From a virus: 64,000 nt of DNA. Each line of letters starts with the position of its first letter. The stretch's first letter is position 1. Shown here in pieces: positions 13,546-23,200 of this stretch. Location of the stretch: positions 1-64,000 of IMG/VR virus record IMGVR_UViG_3300027881_000012; one strand, given 5' to 3'. The notes under the pieces are model-generated. The model searched no databases and was not told where the DNA came from. It saw nothing but the letters and a program-made list of their open reading frames with translations. The position numbers and the translations under genes are program-made.

Positions 13546-16000
13546 TCTGAAATTAAAAGGCTTTATCGGCCTTAAAAAGGGAATGGGCCTTGACGAGATC
13601 TCGCTACCGCTCGGGGATCTTTCCGGCCTGGTCGCTTTTGATGGGCCCAATGGCAGGGGCAAAACTACCATACTTGAAAACATGCAGCCTTTCCGGACCT
13701 TCGCCAGCCGCAGGGGCACTTTGAAAAAGCACTGCTTTGCAAAGGATTCTCAAAAAGAGCTCACGTTTGAATATGACGGCGATATTTACCGGACCTTAAT
13801 CAAGATGGATGCACACACCACTCGACCGGATGAGGGCTTTATTTGGGTAAACGACAAGCCGGTGGTGGATGGCAAAGTCACCAGCTACGATGAAATGATA
13901 AAAACGATCTTCGGATCCTCTAACCTGTTTTTTTGGTCGATCTTCTGCGCTCAGAATTCCAAAAAGCTAACCGATCTGACAACCGGCAAAATGAAAGAGC
14001 TCTTTACAGAATTTTTAAGGCTCGATCGATACGCCGTTTATGAGGATACGGTCAAGCAGGCCCTCGGCATGGTGGCCGGCTTTGGCCAGGCTGCCGCGTC
14101 GACCGCGCTCCGGATCGATGAGGATCTGCAACAACTTAAAGGGATCCGGCCGGCCGAGATCATCCACGATGAAGGTGATCGCCTGGAAAAAAACCAGGCC
14201 ATCTTTGAGGAAAACGAAAAGAATATCGCGCTACTGCAAAAAGGCGTTGAGGATGCAAAGGCGGAAATCGCGGCCAATAATGAAAAGGCCAAACAGCGCA
14301 AAGCCTTATCGCTGGATCTTGTCGCTGCAAAGCATGAGCTCACGGATCTATCAGAAGAAAAAGGCGATAAGCTGACCGCGCTCGCTGAAAAGCAAATGCA
14401 CATTGATACCGAGATCAAGCGGATCAAGCGAATTTTAGGGGGCGCCCAGGCAATTAAAATAGCTGCCGATCGATGCTTTGTCATTGATACTCAAAGCAAA
14501 GCGTTGACCGGCGAGCTCGATATTGCATACAAGGCCCGCGAGAATCTTCAAAAAGAACGCGAAAACCTCAATCATCATGTAGCTGAAAAAGAGCGGATCC
14601 TTACCGAGTGCCTAAATAGCCCGCTGGTACTAAAGGCCGAGGAAAACCTGGCCGCCTTGCGCCAGCGGTTGATCGACGTTCAAGAAACGACGATTGAAAG
14701 GGATCCGGATTATACCGTCATGCAGGCCGAGATCAAAGGCTTAGAAAGCCGCTCGAGCGCCCTGGATAAAAAAGACGCCGATTGTATCAGTGAAAAATGC
14801 GGGCTCATTATCGATGCCATCCAGGCCGCTAAAGATCTCAAAGAAAGGCTGTTAGTTGTCAGCGAGTATGAAAAAGGCTGGCACCTGGGCCACCAGGAAA
14901 GTATTGACGAGATCCAGGTAAAACTTTCCGACGGCATTAGCCAGGTTGCCGCCTTAAAGGATAAATCCGGCGAGGAAATCAAAGAGTCTAAGATAAACCT
15001 ATCGGGAGCAAAGGCTAAAGTGCAAATCATCGATGATGATTTAGAGCCGATAAATAAATCGATAGGCGTTAAGCTGGCTCAAAGAAAAACGCTTGCTGTC
15101 GAATTCGGTGATCTTACCGACCTGGCCAAACAGGCGCCGGATCTGGAAATCGCTACCGCCAGGCTCATAACCCAGGAACAAAACGAGGATGCTATCAAAT
15201 CGGATCTGGCCGCCCTGGAAAAGGAATATGGCGCTAAGTTCATAGCCGGCAAGGAGAAGATCGACAAGGTAGCCGATCGCATGGCCACCATTCACGTTAA
15301 TGAAAAAGCTGAAAAGGCATGGTCCGATCTTGTCCTCGAGCTAAAGAACGCCGGCCAGGACCAGGAGCACGTTTCAAAGTGGATCCGCGATTCTGAAATA
15401 AAAATTATGGATGCTCAAAAGATGCAAGAAAAGATCGGTGCCATGCACAAGGATCTTGAAAAGGCCCTGGCCGATCAAAACGTGGTGTCGACCGAGCAGC
15501 TGGATTGGAATTATTTAAAAGATGCCTGTGGCAAAAAAGGCTTGCAGGCCTTAGAGATCGACGGCGTTTCACCGGTTATCGAACAGTACGCCAATGAGCT
15601 GTTGATCTCAACATTCGGGCCCATGAATACCATTAAATTTCAAACCCAGGACGAGGATATGAAAGAGGTTTTAAATATCATCGTCATGGATCCGGACGGC
15701 ACTGAAACGATGCTTGAAAACAAATCCGGCGGTGAAACGGTATGGATCCTAAAGGCTCTGCGCCTGGCGCTCACCTTGCTATCAAAGGAAAAATCCGGCC
15801 GTAACTTTCAAACGGTCCTCATGGACGAGGAAGACGGCGCCTTATCGCCGGCTAATGCGGTCAAGTTCATTAGCCTTTATCGATCAATGATGGATCTCGG
15901 CGGTTTTGATGATTGCTATTACATATCGCATAAGCATGAGGCCGTCGGATTGGCAAATCACCGGCTTGTTTTCGGTGAAACAGGCGTTGAAATTGACTAA
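13532..16000 (+). CDS. sbcC: SbcC-like SMC-type ATPase
   Basis: 822 residues from the ATG at 13532. Walker A GPNGRGKT (38-45); long coiled coils from about 180 to 690; ABC signature KSGGET near 731; Walker B TVLMDEEDG near 762. Length is somewhat below E. coli SbcC (1048). At the midpoint (about 417-422) is DCISEKC, a C-x4-C pair where the zinc hook normally has CxxC. Works with SbcD in end resection; phage T4 gp46/47 and T5 D13/D12 are comparable pairs. GGGGG precedes the start inside the sbcD end. Confidence 0.88.
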   Translation: MKLIDLKLKGFIGLKKGMGLDEISLPLGDLSGLVAFDGPNGRGKTTILENMQPFRTFASRRGTLKKHCFAKDSQKELTFEYDGDIYRTLIKMDAHTTRPDEGFIWVNDKPVVDGKVTSYDEMIKTIFGSSNLFFWSIFCAQNSKKLTDLTTGKMKELFTEFLRLDRYAVYEDTVKQALGMVAGFGQAAASTALRIDEDLQQLKGIRPAEIIHDEGDRLEKNQAIFEENEKNIALLQKGVEDAKAEIAANNEKAKQRKALSLDLVAAKHELTDLSEEKGDKLTALAEKQMHIDTEIKRIKRILGGAQAIKIAADRCFVIDTQSKALTGELDIAYKARENLQKERENLNHHVAEKERILTECLNSPLVLKAEENLAALRQRLIDVQETTIERDPDYTVMQAEIKGLESRSSALDKKDADCISEKCGLIIDAIQAAKDLKERLLVVSEYEKGWHLGHQESIDEIQVKLSDGISQVAALKDKSGEEIKESKINLSGAKAKVQIIDDDLEPINKSIGVKLAQRKTLAVEFGDLTDLAKQAPDLEIATARLITQEQNEDAIKSDLAALEKEYGAKFIAGKEKIDKVADRMATIHVNEKAEKAWSDLVLELKNAGQDQEHVSKWIRDSEIKIMDAQKMQEKIGAMHKDLEKALADQNVVSTEQLDWNYLKDACGKKGLQALEIDGVSPVIEQYANELLISTFGPMNTIKFQTQDEDMKEVLNIIVMDPDGTETMLENKSGGETVWILKALRLALTLLSKEKSGRNFQTVLMDEEDGALSPANAVKFISLYRSMMDLGGFDDCYYISHKHEAVGLANHRLVFGETGVEID

Positions 16001-16011
16001 AAACCTACAAA

Positions 16012-16049
16012 GTGGGGAAAAATAGGCTCGCTTTTTGAGCCTACCCCAC
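16012..16049. other. Hairpin after sbcC
   Basis: GTGGGG, AAAAA, TAGGCTC, GCTTTTT, GAGCCTA, CCCCAC: two nested perfect arms (7 bp inner, 6 bp outer) with a bulge on one side. No T-run follows, so it is not a typical terminator; RNA processing or end-stabilisation is possible. It begins 11 bases after the sbcC stop. Confidence 0.5.
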
Positions 16050-16189
16050 GATCGCGGAGTGGTCAAAATGGCACCATTTCTTAAATTCATCGCGGTTAAT
16101 TTTGGAGTCCTACGCGAGGATCACATTCTAACTACCTGGGGCCCTGGGATCCGGAGATCGTATCACCTGGGGCCTCTCAGCGTCGTATC

Positions 16190-16224
16190 TGATATAATTG
16201 TCTTATATGGCAGTAGTTTACTAC
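16190..16224 (+). promoter_or_regulatory. Extended -10 promoter with downstream palindrome
   Basis: TGATATAAT (16190-16198) is a perfect TGn-TATAAT extended -10; no good -35 is visible. Fifteen bases on, GTAGT-TT-ACTAC (16213-16224) is a 12-base palindrome at about the start-site region and could be an operator. Direct repeats of ACCTGGGGCC lie upstream (about 16134 and 16166). The unit would drive the VRR-NUC and prepilin genes. The stretch 16050-16281 otherwise shows only a doubtful overlapping ORF. Confidence 0.5.
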
Positions 16225-16281
16225 ACTTCCAGCACACAAAAGGCCTTATATCATTGACGCCAGAATGGGTGAGGGGGTACA

Positions 16282-16719
16282 ATGAAATTGAAACCAAGAT
16301 CTGAATACGATGAACAAGTGGCTATTTTTCAATGGGCTATGGTTTACCAGGCTACCTGGCCGGATCTATTCTTAATAAATGGATCCATTATGGGTGGCAC
16401 TGGCATGAGGCCCAAAATCTTAAACAAGCTGGCAAAGGCCGGCATGAAGAAAGGAAAGCCAGATATAAACTTACCGATCGCTCGCGGGGGATACATTGGG
16501 CTATGGATCGAATTAAAGCGCAGAGGGGGCCCAGATCCCTCAGAGGATCAAATCAGATGGTTAGTAAGGCTAAACGGTGCAGGGCATCTTGCGGTTTGTT
16601 GTAAAGGATCTGACGCAGCCATCCGGACTATAAAACAGTACGTTACCGGCGAATTAGTCAAAGGAGAGGTTTCTGATGCTATCCAAATTAACGAATCAAC
16701 AGGGGTTCACCCTAATTGA
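16282..16719 (+). CDS. VRR-NUC domain nuclease
   Basis: 145 residues. A PD-(D/E)xK core of the VRR-NUC type: E11 and Q12 in YDEQVAIFQW, GKPDINLP (D61), WIELKRRGG (E77, K79), then SEDQIRWLVRLNGAGH, complete at about 110 residues. Such stand-alone phage enzymes are flap or junction nucleases. GAGGGGG ribosome site. It completes the recombination cassette begun upstream. Its end overlaps the prepilin gene by 44 bases. Confidence 0.85.
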   Translation: MKLKPRSEYDEQVAIFQWAMVYQATWPDLFLINGSIMGGTGMRPKILNKLAKAGMKKGKPDINLPIARGGYIGLWIELKRRGGPDPSEDQIRWLVRLNGAGHLAVCCKGSDAAIRTIKQYVTGELVKGEVSDAIQINESTGVHPN

Positions 16720-17050
16720 AATGGTCGCGGTCATGGTAATTGTAGGCATCATGGCCTCGGTCGGAGTTGTAAAGTATGAGCGATTTACCAAGACCGCAAT
16801 CGAAAATGAATTTTATATCGCGCTGCGCGAGCTCAATGTGAGGGAGTCTTTACATTTTTTTGATGCTCGCCTATCCGATACATACATCGATGATGAAAAC
16901 ATTTTCGATCGGATTAATTTTGACCTGGGCGCCGCTCGATGGCGGAGCGGGCCGGCCAGTACCGGCGGCCAGCTGCAAATTCAAGGGGCGGTCGCGGTTT
17001 TAAGCAGGGCGGAAAGTAGCCGCGCCGGTCCGGCTCAATGGACAAAATGA
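16676..17050 (+). CDS. Type IV prepilin/pseudopilin-like protein
   Basis: 124 residues. MLSKLTNQQG|FTLIEMVAVM is a textbook class III leader: a 10-residue leader, Gly before Phe, Glu at +5, then a membrane helix (11-30, VAVMVIVGIMASVGVV). The globular part is short (about 90 residues) and its C-terminus (GAVAVLSRAESSRAGPAQWT) does not look like a classical pilin domain with Cys pairs. AAAGGAGAGG precedes the ATG. A host prepilin peptidase should process it. A pilin-like gene in a phage is unusual; it could join or poison host pili or a type II secretion pseudopilus. It may have been acquired from the host. Confidence 0.7.
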   Translation: MLSKLTNQQGFTLIEMVAVMVIVGIMASVGVVKYERFTKTAIENEFYIALRELNVRESLHFFDARLSDTYIDDENIFDRINFDLGAARWRSGPASTGGQLQIQGAVAVLSRAESSRAGPAQWTK

Positions 17051-17259
17051 TGGATGAAATACCTAAACACGTTGGAATATTTGCCGGCTCAAAGATATAT
17101 TATGCGGATCCGCATGATATGGAAAGGGCTAAACGGTGGGGTAGGCTCATTCACACCGAGAAAGGCCTGGCGTTTTATATTTGGAATAATGTTACCTACG
17201 TCGCGCCGATCGATGATCCGCCTATGCTTCAACTCCTAATCGGTGGAAAGGGCTCTTAG
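17038..17259 (+). CDS. Small hypothetical protein
   Basis: 73 residues: MDEIPKHVGIFAGSKIYYAD, HTEKGLAFYIWNNVTYVAPI, compact and beta-rich. It overlaps the prepilin gene by 13 bases and its TAG stop overlaps the stop of the giant minus-strand gene. Several in-frame Met codons make the start uncertain. No family recognised. Confidence 0.55.
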   Translation: MDKMMDEIPKHVGIFAGSKIYYADPHDMERAKRWGRLIHTEKGLAFYIWNNVTYVAPIDDPPMLQLLIGGKGS

Positions 17260-17290
17260 CGGGCCCTTTCCGCCGCCTTTTTCTTTAAGA
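17245..17290. terminator. Hairpin terminator at convergent gene ends
   Basis: GGAAAGGGC (17245-17253) and GCCCTTTCC (17263-17271) form a 9-bp stem whose 9-base loop contains both convergent stop codons. On the plus strand GCCGCC and then TTTTTCTTT follow, giving a rho-independent-like terminator for the rightward genes. In the other direction the hairpin lacks a T-run but could still stop or stabilise the late transcript. Confidence 0.65.
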
Positions 17291-20200
17291 ATTTCCGCCT
17301 GGTTTCATAGCGCAGTTTGCGGGGTTCTTCCTTCCGATAAGTTAAATCATACCATTTGATCGCTCTTTCCAGCGTTTTGAGTTGGGCCGGATTTAAGTCT
17401 TTTTTAAACTTGAACCGGTCCATTTTTTTGACGCCGGCCAGCGGGTGAGATTGTTTGATCGCCTGTTTTAAGCTCGAGGGCTTTCCGCCGAGGTCGTAAT
17501 ATTTCATTAGATACCGCTCGGCCGCTTTGAAATCACCGAATTTTAACGCCTGCTTGTAATAGTAAAGCGCATTTCCTCTATTGGTGGGCTTGCCATACGA
17601 TACCTCGATACCTTTATCCTTTTTCCAATCAAAGATCATATTGCGCGTATCATAATAGGCCTGCTCGCCTGGATCCGAATTATAAACCACCAGCCTTTCC
17701 AGGTCTGAAAGGAAATGAGTCGCCATGCTTTTGCCTCGCCCAGGCCTGCCCCTGGCCCGCCGGTAAATGGCATCCAGGCTAAAGGTTCTTAAAATATGCT
17801 CTTTTGTATCGCGGATCGGTCGCGGGCTAAAGGGATCCGGATAAGTGGCGTATCCGGTGGCGGCCTCCATGAGCATTTTAGGCTCTGGCCGGATGGCATG
17901 AAACAACCTGGTTACTAATGCCTTTGGCACTTCGATCAATTTCTGTTGGATCGTTTTTTCGCCCTTCCATAGCTCCTTAACATCTTCCGGAAAATCCTCT
18001 AAACCGAAAAAGCTCAGTGTATCTGATAAGGCGCCCTGGAAACGGATTGACATAATAGATCCATCCTCGCGCCGGCCTAAGATTAAATGCAGCTGCCGGC
18101 GTCCGGATTTTCCAAATTCTTCTTCTTCCTCTGGCCACAATAAATGATTGTAAATATTGATTAAGGTGTAAAGCATGGCCGCCTTTGCGCCGTATGCGAG
18201 CCCTTTTGTAAGTGCTTTTTTGGATGCAATCGCCAGCGGGCGGGCGCCTGGCTCTCTGCCCTCATAGCGCACATTTCGCAGCATATAGACATATCTTGGT
18301 GAATTGATCTCCATCCATGAATAAAAAGGCATCAACCGTTTGCGGATCCACTGGCCCGAGCTGCTTATATTTCCATAATCACCGACCAGCTCGCGGGATA
18401 GTTTGGCCGCTCGCTCTGTATCGTTCTGAATCGCGTCTATTTCGTCCGGCTTGGATGCACCATACACCCGCTTGCCTTTGGCTATTTCTTGCTTAAAATG
18501 CCTAAATGCGGCCAGCCTAAGTATGTTTTCCCTGGTGGTGGTGGCGCCTTTGGCCAGCTGCCAATAGCGCATAGCAATATTGGGCTTTTCACCCATGATG
18601 ATTTGACGCACAAATTTATCAGTGCCCATCTTTTTGGTTATTTCTTCAACCTCTTGAACGGCCCAACCGGATCCGGTCACTCCTAATTTGCGGGCTAATT
18701 GTAGCTCGGCTTTAACGGCCGCGCCGGCCTTGCCCTTATTAAAGGCCCTCAGATCTCGCAGTGATTTAAAAAATCCTTTTAAGATTTTCGGATTATAGGC
18801 CAGGGTAATGTCAAGATCGCCGCTCATGTTGTTGATATTGTATTTCATAACGCGCATCGGATTAATGAGGATATACTGTTTCCACATTCTAAGGGATGCC
18901 TCGGAGATCCGGCCGACCATGCGCTGCTCGATCTGCGCTTTGAAATTATCTAAGGTTTCGGTCAGGCCTGTGGGCATCACCCATATAATATCGCGGCCTT
19001 TAGCGAGGATCTGTTTTACATCATTGTCTTGCAGATCGCGCTCGCCGGCAATCACCTGTTGCAATACATTATCGGCCAGCGTATTGGCCCAAAACCAGCC
19101 TTTACCAGGCTCCGGTTTCCATTCCTCGTATCCTTCCGGTATGAGCTGGCGGAAAGTCAAAAAGTTTTTGCCCAGGGCAGTTTGAACGTGCTTATTTCGG
19201 GCATGAATATTTTTAAATATGGTGGCCGCCCAGGATGCCCCAGGTTGACCGGTCCGGACCAGGTAGGCCAAAAAGTCAAAATACCTGGCGTCGGAGATCC
19301 CCGCCGGCGCTCCCTCTAAATCTTCTTTTTTGGCCCGCTTGATCTCTGCGAGCTGGTCGATTATATCGGCAAATTCTGAATCGCCGCCGAGCTTGTCGTT
19401 AAATGCCATATTTTCAAGCTGGCTCGAGGCCATAGCGATCTTTTGACGATATGGAAAAAGCGGATCCAGTTTGCTATCGGCCATCACTTCGCCCACTGTT
19501 ATCTCGGTTTTAAATTGAATTGATAGCTGCCTGGCCGCTTGTTTGTAAAAATTAGTTAAATTCTCGCGCTTGGCCTGGTCTTTAAGCTGGCCGTAAATAT
19601 CCGCCTGGCGTTTGATCCGCTCTAAGGTTTTAGCGGTTTCCAGCTGGCCGAGCTGCTGTGATAATGCGGTAAATTCGGCCTCGATATACTCGGTGTTATA
19701 ATCAAGTAGGGATCCCTTTCTGGCTGCCATCCAGGGCCGCCAGTGCTGCCTTACATCGGCGGATCCGGTCGACACACCCTTATTAGTGTCTTTCAATCCC
19801 CAATATTGCAAAACCTGATGGTGAAAATAATCCTCATGTTGCAGTACTTCTTTTTTGAGGATCTTAAATTTAACCAGCTGGCCGACCATGTTATCAATAT
19901 AGGCCTTTCGATCGCTCAAAGCGGTGGCAATTTCCGGATGAATTTCAGCCAGGCGCTTAAATTGGGCATCGGCTGTCTGAACGTCTTGGATTGTTTTAAA
20001 GCCAAAAGGCAGGGTTTCGCCCTCGCGCAACATTTGATCGTTTAAAAGGCCGGTTTTAATATCGCGCATCATATCGGCCAAGATGATATTCATTGTGTAA
20101 ATATCATAGGCATCGGTGCTCAGATCCTTGATAAAGTCTTTCATCTTTTCGGCTGTTATCGATCTTGCGTTTTCGGGGATCTCCTGGTGGATCCGGAGTA

Positions 20201-23200
20201 TATCGGCCAGCTGCGCCCGCTGTTTTTTATTCTCGATCTTTTCTAAGCCTGGGAAGTGGGCCCGCTCCATTTTGAGCTCGGCCAGCTTTTCTTTTGTCGT
20301 TGCCATAAAAGAGCCCTTGCCCACACCTTTGGCCGCCGCCATGCGCCTTGCAACATCTTCGGGTAGGATCCCGCCGTAATCAATCGCTTTGCCGTATTTC
20401 TTCTTTTTAAATGCGGGGGTCTGGCCAGGAAAGGCGCTCACCCTTTGGCCGGTCAAAGTGAATTGCCGCGCTGCTGCAATAAGGGCTCTTATCTCCGGAT
20501 TAGATAGTTTAATATCAAGATCTAATTTCCGGAGCCAGTTTCTAATCGCCGCCACAAGGCGATCATACCATTTTGATTTAATGCCGAGCTGCGCCTGGTT
20601 AGCAAACCATTCCTCGGCTGCCTGCATCTGACCATCCATAGTGGTTAGATCAAAGCCCAATTCCCTGCCGATCTTATCGACTTCATTCTTTTTGGCGATA
20701 TAAAGATCTCGCAATACCTTAAAAACATCTTTCCCCTCTTTCCCCAGGGTGCCGCGTAATCCATGATGGCCGAATCCTTCATGCAAAATAGTGGTTACGA
20801 TTTCCTCATTGGATCCAATATTATCAGCTACCAGGTAAATGGTGTTTTTATAATAGGCGCCGGTAATTATTGAATTCTCGCGGCCGTCTTCTTTGATAAA
20901 GTCCATGACTTCTGGCGGTAAGCCCTGTTGCTCTTTATATACTCTGATTTTCGGCCCAGGCGCCGCCCATTGAGCTGTGACGGTTTCGACCGTCGTATTA
21001 ACATCTTCGACGGTTACAGGATCCGCCGGCGCTATTAGTTTCCTGGCAAAAACCGGACTATCACCTAAGATATAGTCAAAGGTTATCGGCGCCACTTTTT
21101 GATCTAAAATATCCTGGGTTTTCTTTGGGCTTGGCACTTTGCCCTGGTCCGCGAACGAAACGCCGTTGTGCCTAAACTCAAAGAGCTGCATCATATTGCC
21201 GCCGACGTTTTCATTCCACTCGGTTAAAAATTTCATCCGGCTATTTAATTCTGCATCGGTGCCTTTGGAATTGAATATAAAAACAGAGGCATTAAGGCGC
21301 TCGCCCTCGGCTATGATCTCCTTTAAATTTTCGCTTGCCGTTTGCCCTGGCGTAAACTCCACAAAGCCGAGATCGTTCAGCTTGTTATCTAAAAATAAAT
21401 AGCCCTGGCGGTCATTGTAATATTTTTCTAAATGCGCTGTTAATTCCCCTGAATTACTAATCGGGCCGCCGCGCCTTTTGCCGCGCTCAATAAATCTTTC
21501 AACAATCGGTATTGTTGTCTTGCGGGTTGTTTTTCTAATTTTACCTTTTCTTTTAACGCTTGGCGCTGCTGAAATGGGGCTGTAAAGTGCCCACACATCG
21601 CCGCCCACAATGATATTTTCGATCTCCACTCCGCCGGCTGCCGCCATTTCAATCAGCGTGTAGGCCATAGCGCGATCCTCCGGCGAGGGGTCCGCCTCTG
21701 CCGAGGGGTGATTGTGGATAAAATAGGCCTTTGTCACACCTGGGGTATTGAATAGCCGGCCGACCGTTTCAACAATGGGTATGCCGACCGCTCCCCTGGC
21801 ACCTTTGGCGATAAAATGCACTTCTTTAATATTGCCCTGGGCATCGACCGAAATCATATAGCCCTTTTCCTGGGCCTGCTCTGTGATCGGCTGTATAAAG
21901 GCCGCTGCATCTTCCGCGTTTGCAATAACATGGCTTTCAAAGCCCATTTCTCCGGTCGATCTAATTTCTACTTTCTGTGTCGGCTCCGGAAGTGCCTCGA
22001 CGGCCTTTTCGGTTTTGGCACTTTGAGCATATTCAAGCAGATCCATTTGAATGGCTTTTTTGCCGGCCTGGATCTTTTTAGCAACCTTGCCGGCAAATTC
22101 GGCGCTGGCCTCGCTTAATGTTGTATCTGCTATCCTGGGGCCCTGGTATCCGCCGGCTATGTTTGTAACCGGCCGGTTTAACAGGATCCGGTCAAAAATC
22201 TTTTTATTGTTTTTTGTGGGTATAAAGACGCGGGTTTTAAAATTTATTTCCTCGATGATCGCGCCTTGCTTTTCTAACAAATCAATATCTCGATGGCCAA
22301 AATCTAAAAGCTCGATCCGCTCGTCACCGGATACCATTGATTTTTTAAATGCCCATCCGTTTGCCAGGGTTACGCGAGCGCCGCCCAGGATCTTAGCGCC
22401 CAAAACGCCTGACTTTACCTGGGGTGCATCGGCGCTCGCTCCCAAATTGGTAAGCACTTGATCTAAAACATTGGGGTGAATTACGCGGCCCAGGAGCCTT
22501 TCACCGGCGTCTGTTTCCATCCGGTAAACGGTTGCAAAGCCTACCAGGCGATCCCAAACGCTTAAAAGATCTCCGGTTATTAAATGAATATCTCGGTCGG
22601 TGGTTTCTGGAATGTTGGCGTATTCTGCCGCCCATATCCGCGCCGGTGAAAGATCGGGCTTATCGGCTAATTTAATCCATTTATCCTCATCGGTTAAAAT
22701 ACTTTCATCCTGGCGCTGGATCGTATCGTTTGGAGATTGCATTTTCCGATAAGCAATAATGGATCCGGTTGTAGTGGTTCTATCCCTGGTTTCGCCGGCC
22801 GCCCATACCCTACCGGATTTTATATTTTGATAAAAATTAAGGTGTGAAACGTCCTCAAAGGCAACTCGCCTGGATGGCTCGGTCACGCTAACACGCACAT
22901 ATTTTGTTTCCGCTCCGCTTTCCGGATCTGTATGCACAACTCTTTCAGACTCCTTTTCAACTGCCAGGCCGTCGATCGTTTCAATTCCCACATCGAGGGT
23001 GCCGGCCTCCGCGTGTGCCTGGATGATCCTATCGAGCCGATCGGAAATATCACCAAAAAATGTATTTTGAGAATTGATGGTCATTGAAAGCATCCGGTTT
23101 AAAACCTTTGTCATTTCCGGAAGTTCGCCCGTAAGTCTGCCGGTCCGCTCATCGACAATCTGCAATCCGGTCTGGTGTTGAAAATCCTCGGCGCTCATTT

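Noticed and set aside
16035-16304. 89-codon plus-strand frame between sbcC and the VRR-NUC gene
   Set aside because: Covers the hairpin, direct repeats and extended -10; no clear ribosome site or family; overlaps the next start. Not convincing as a gene.
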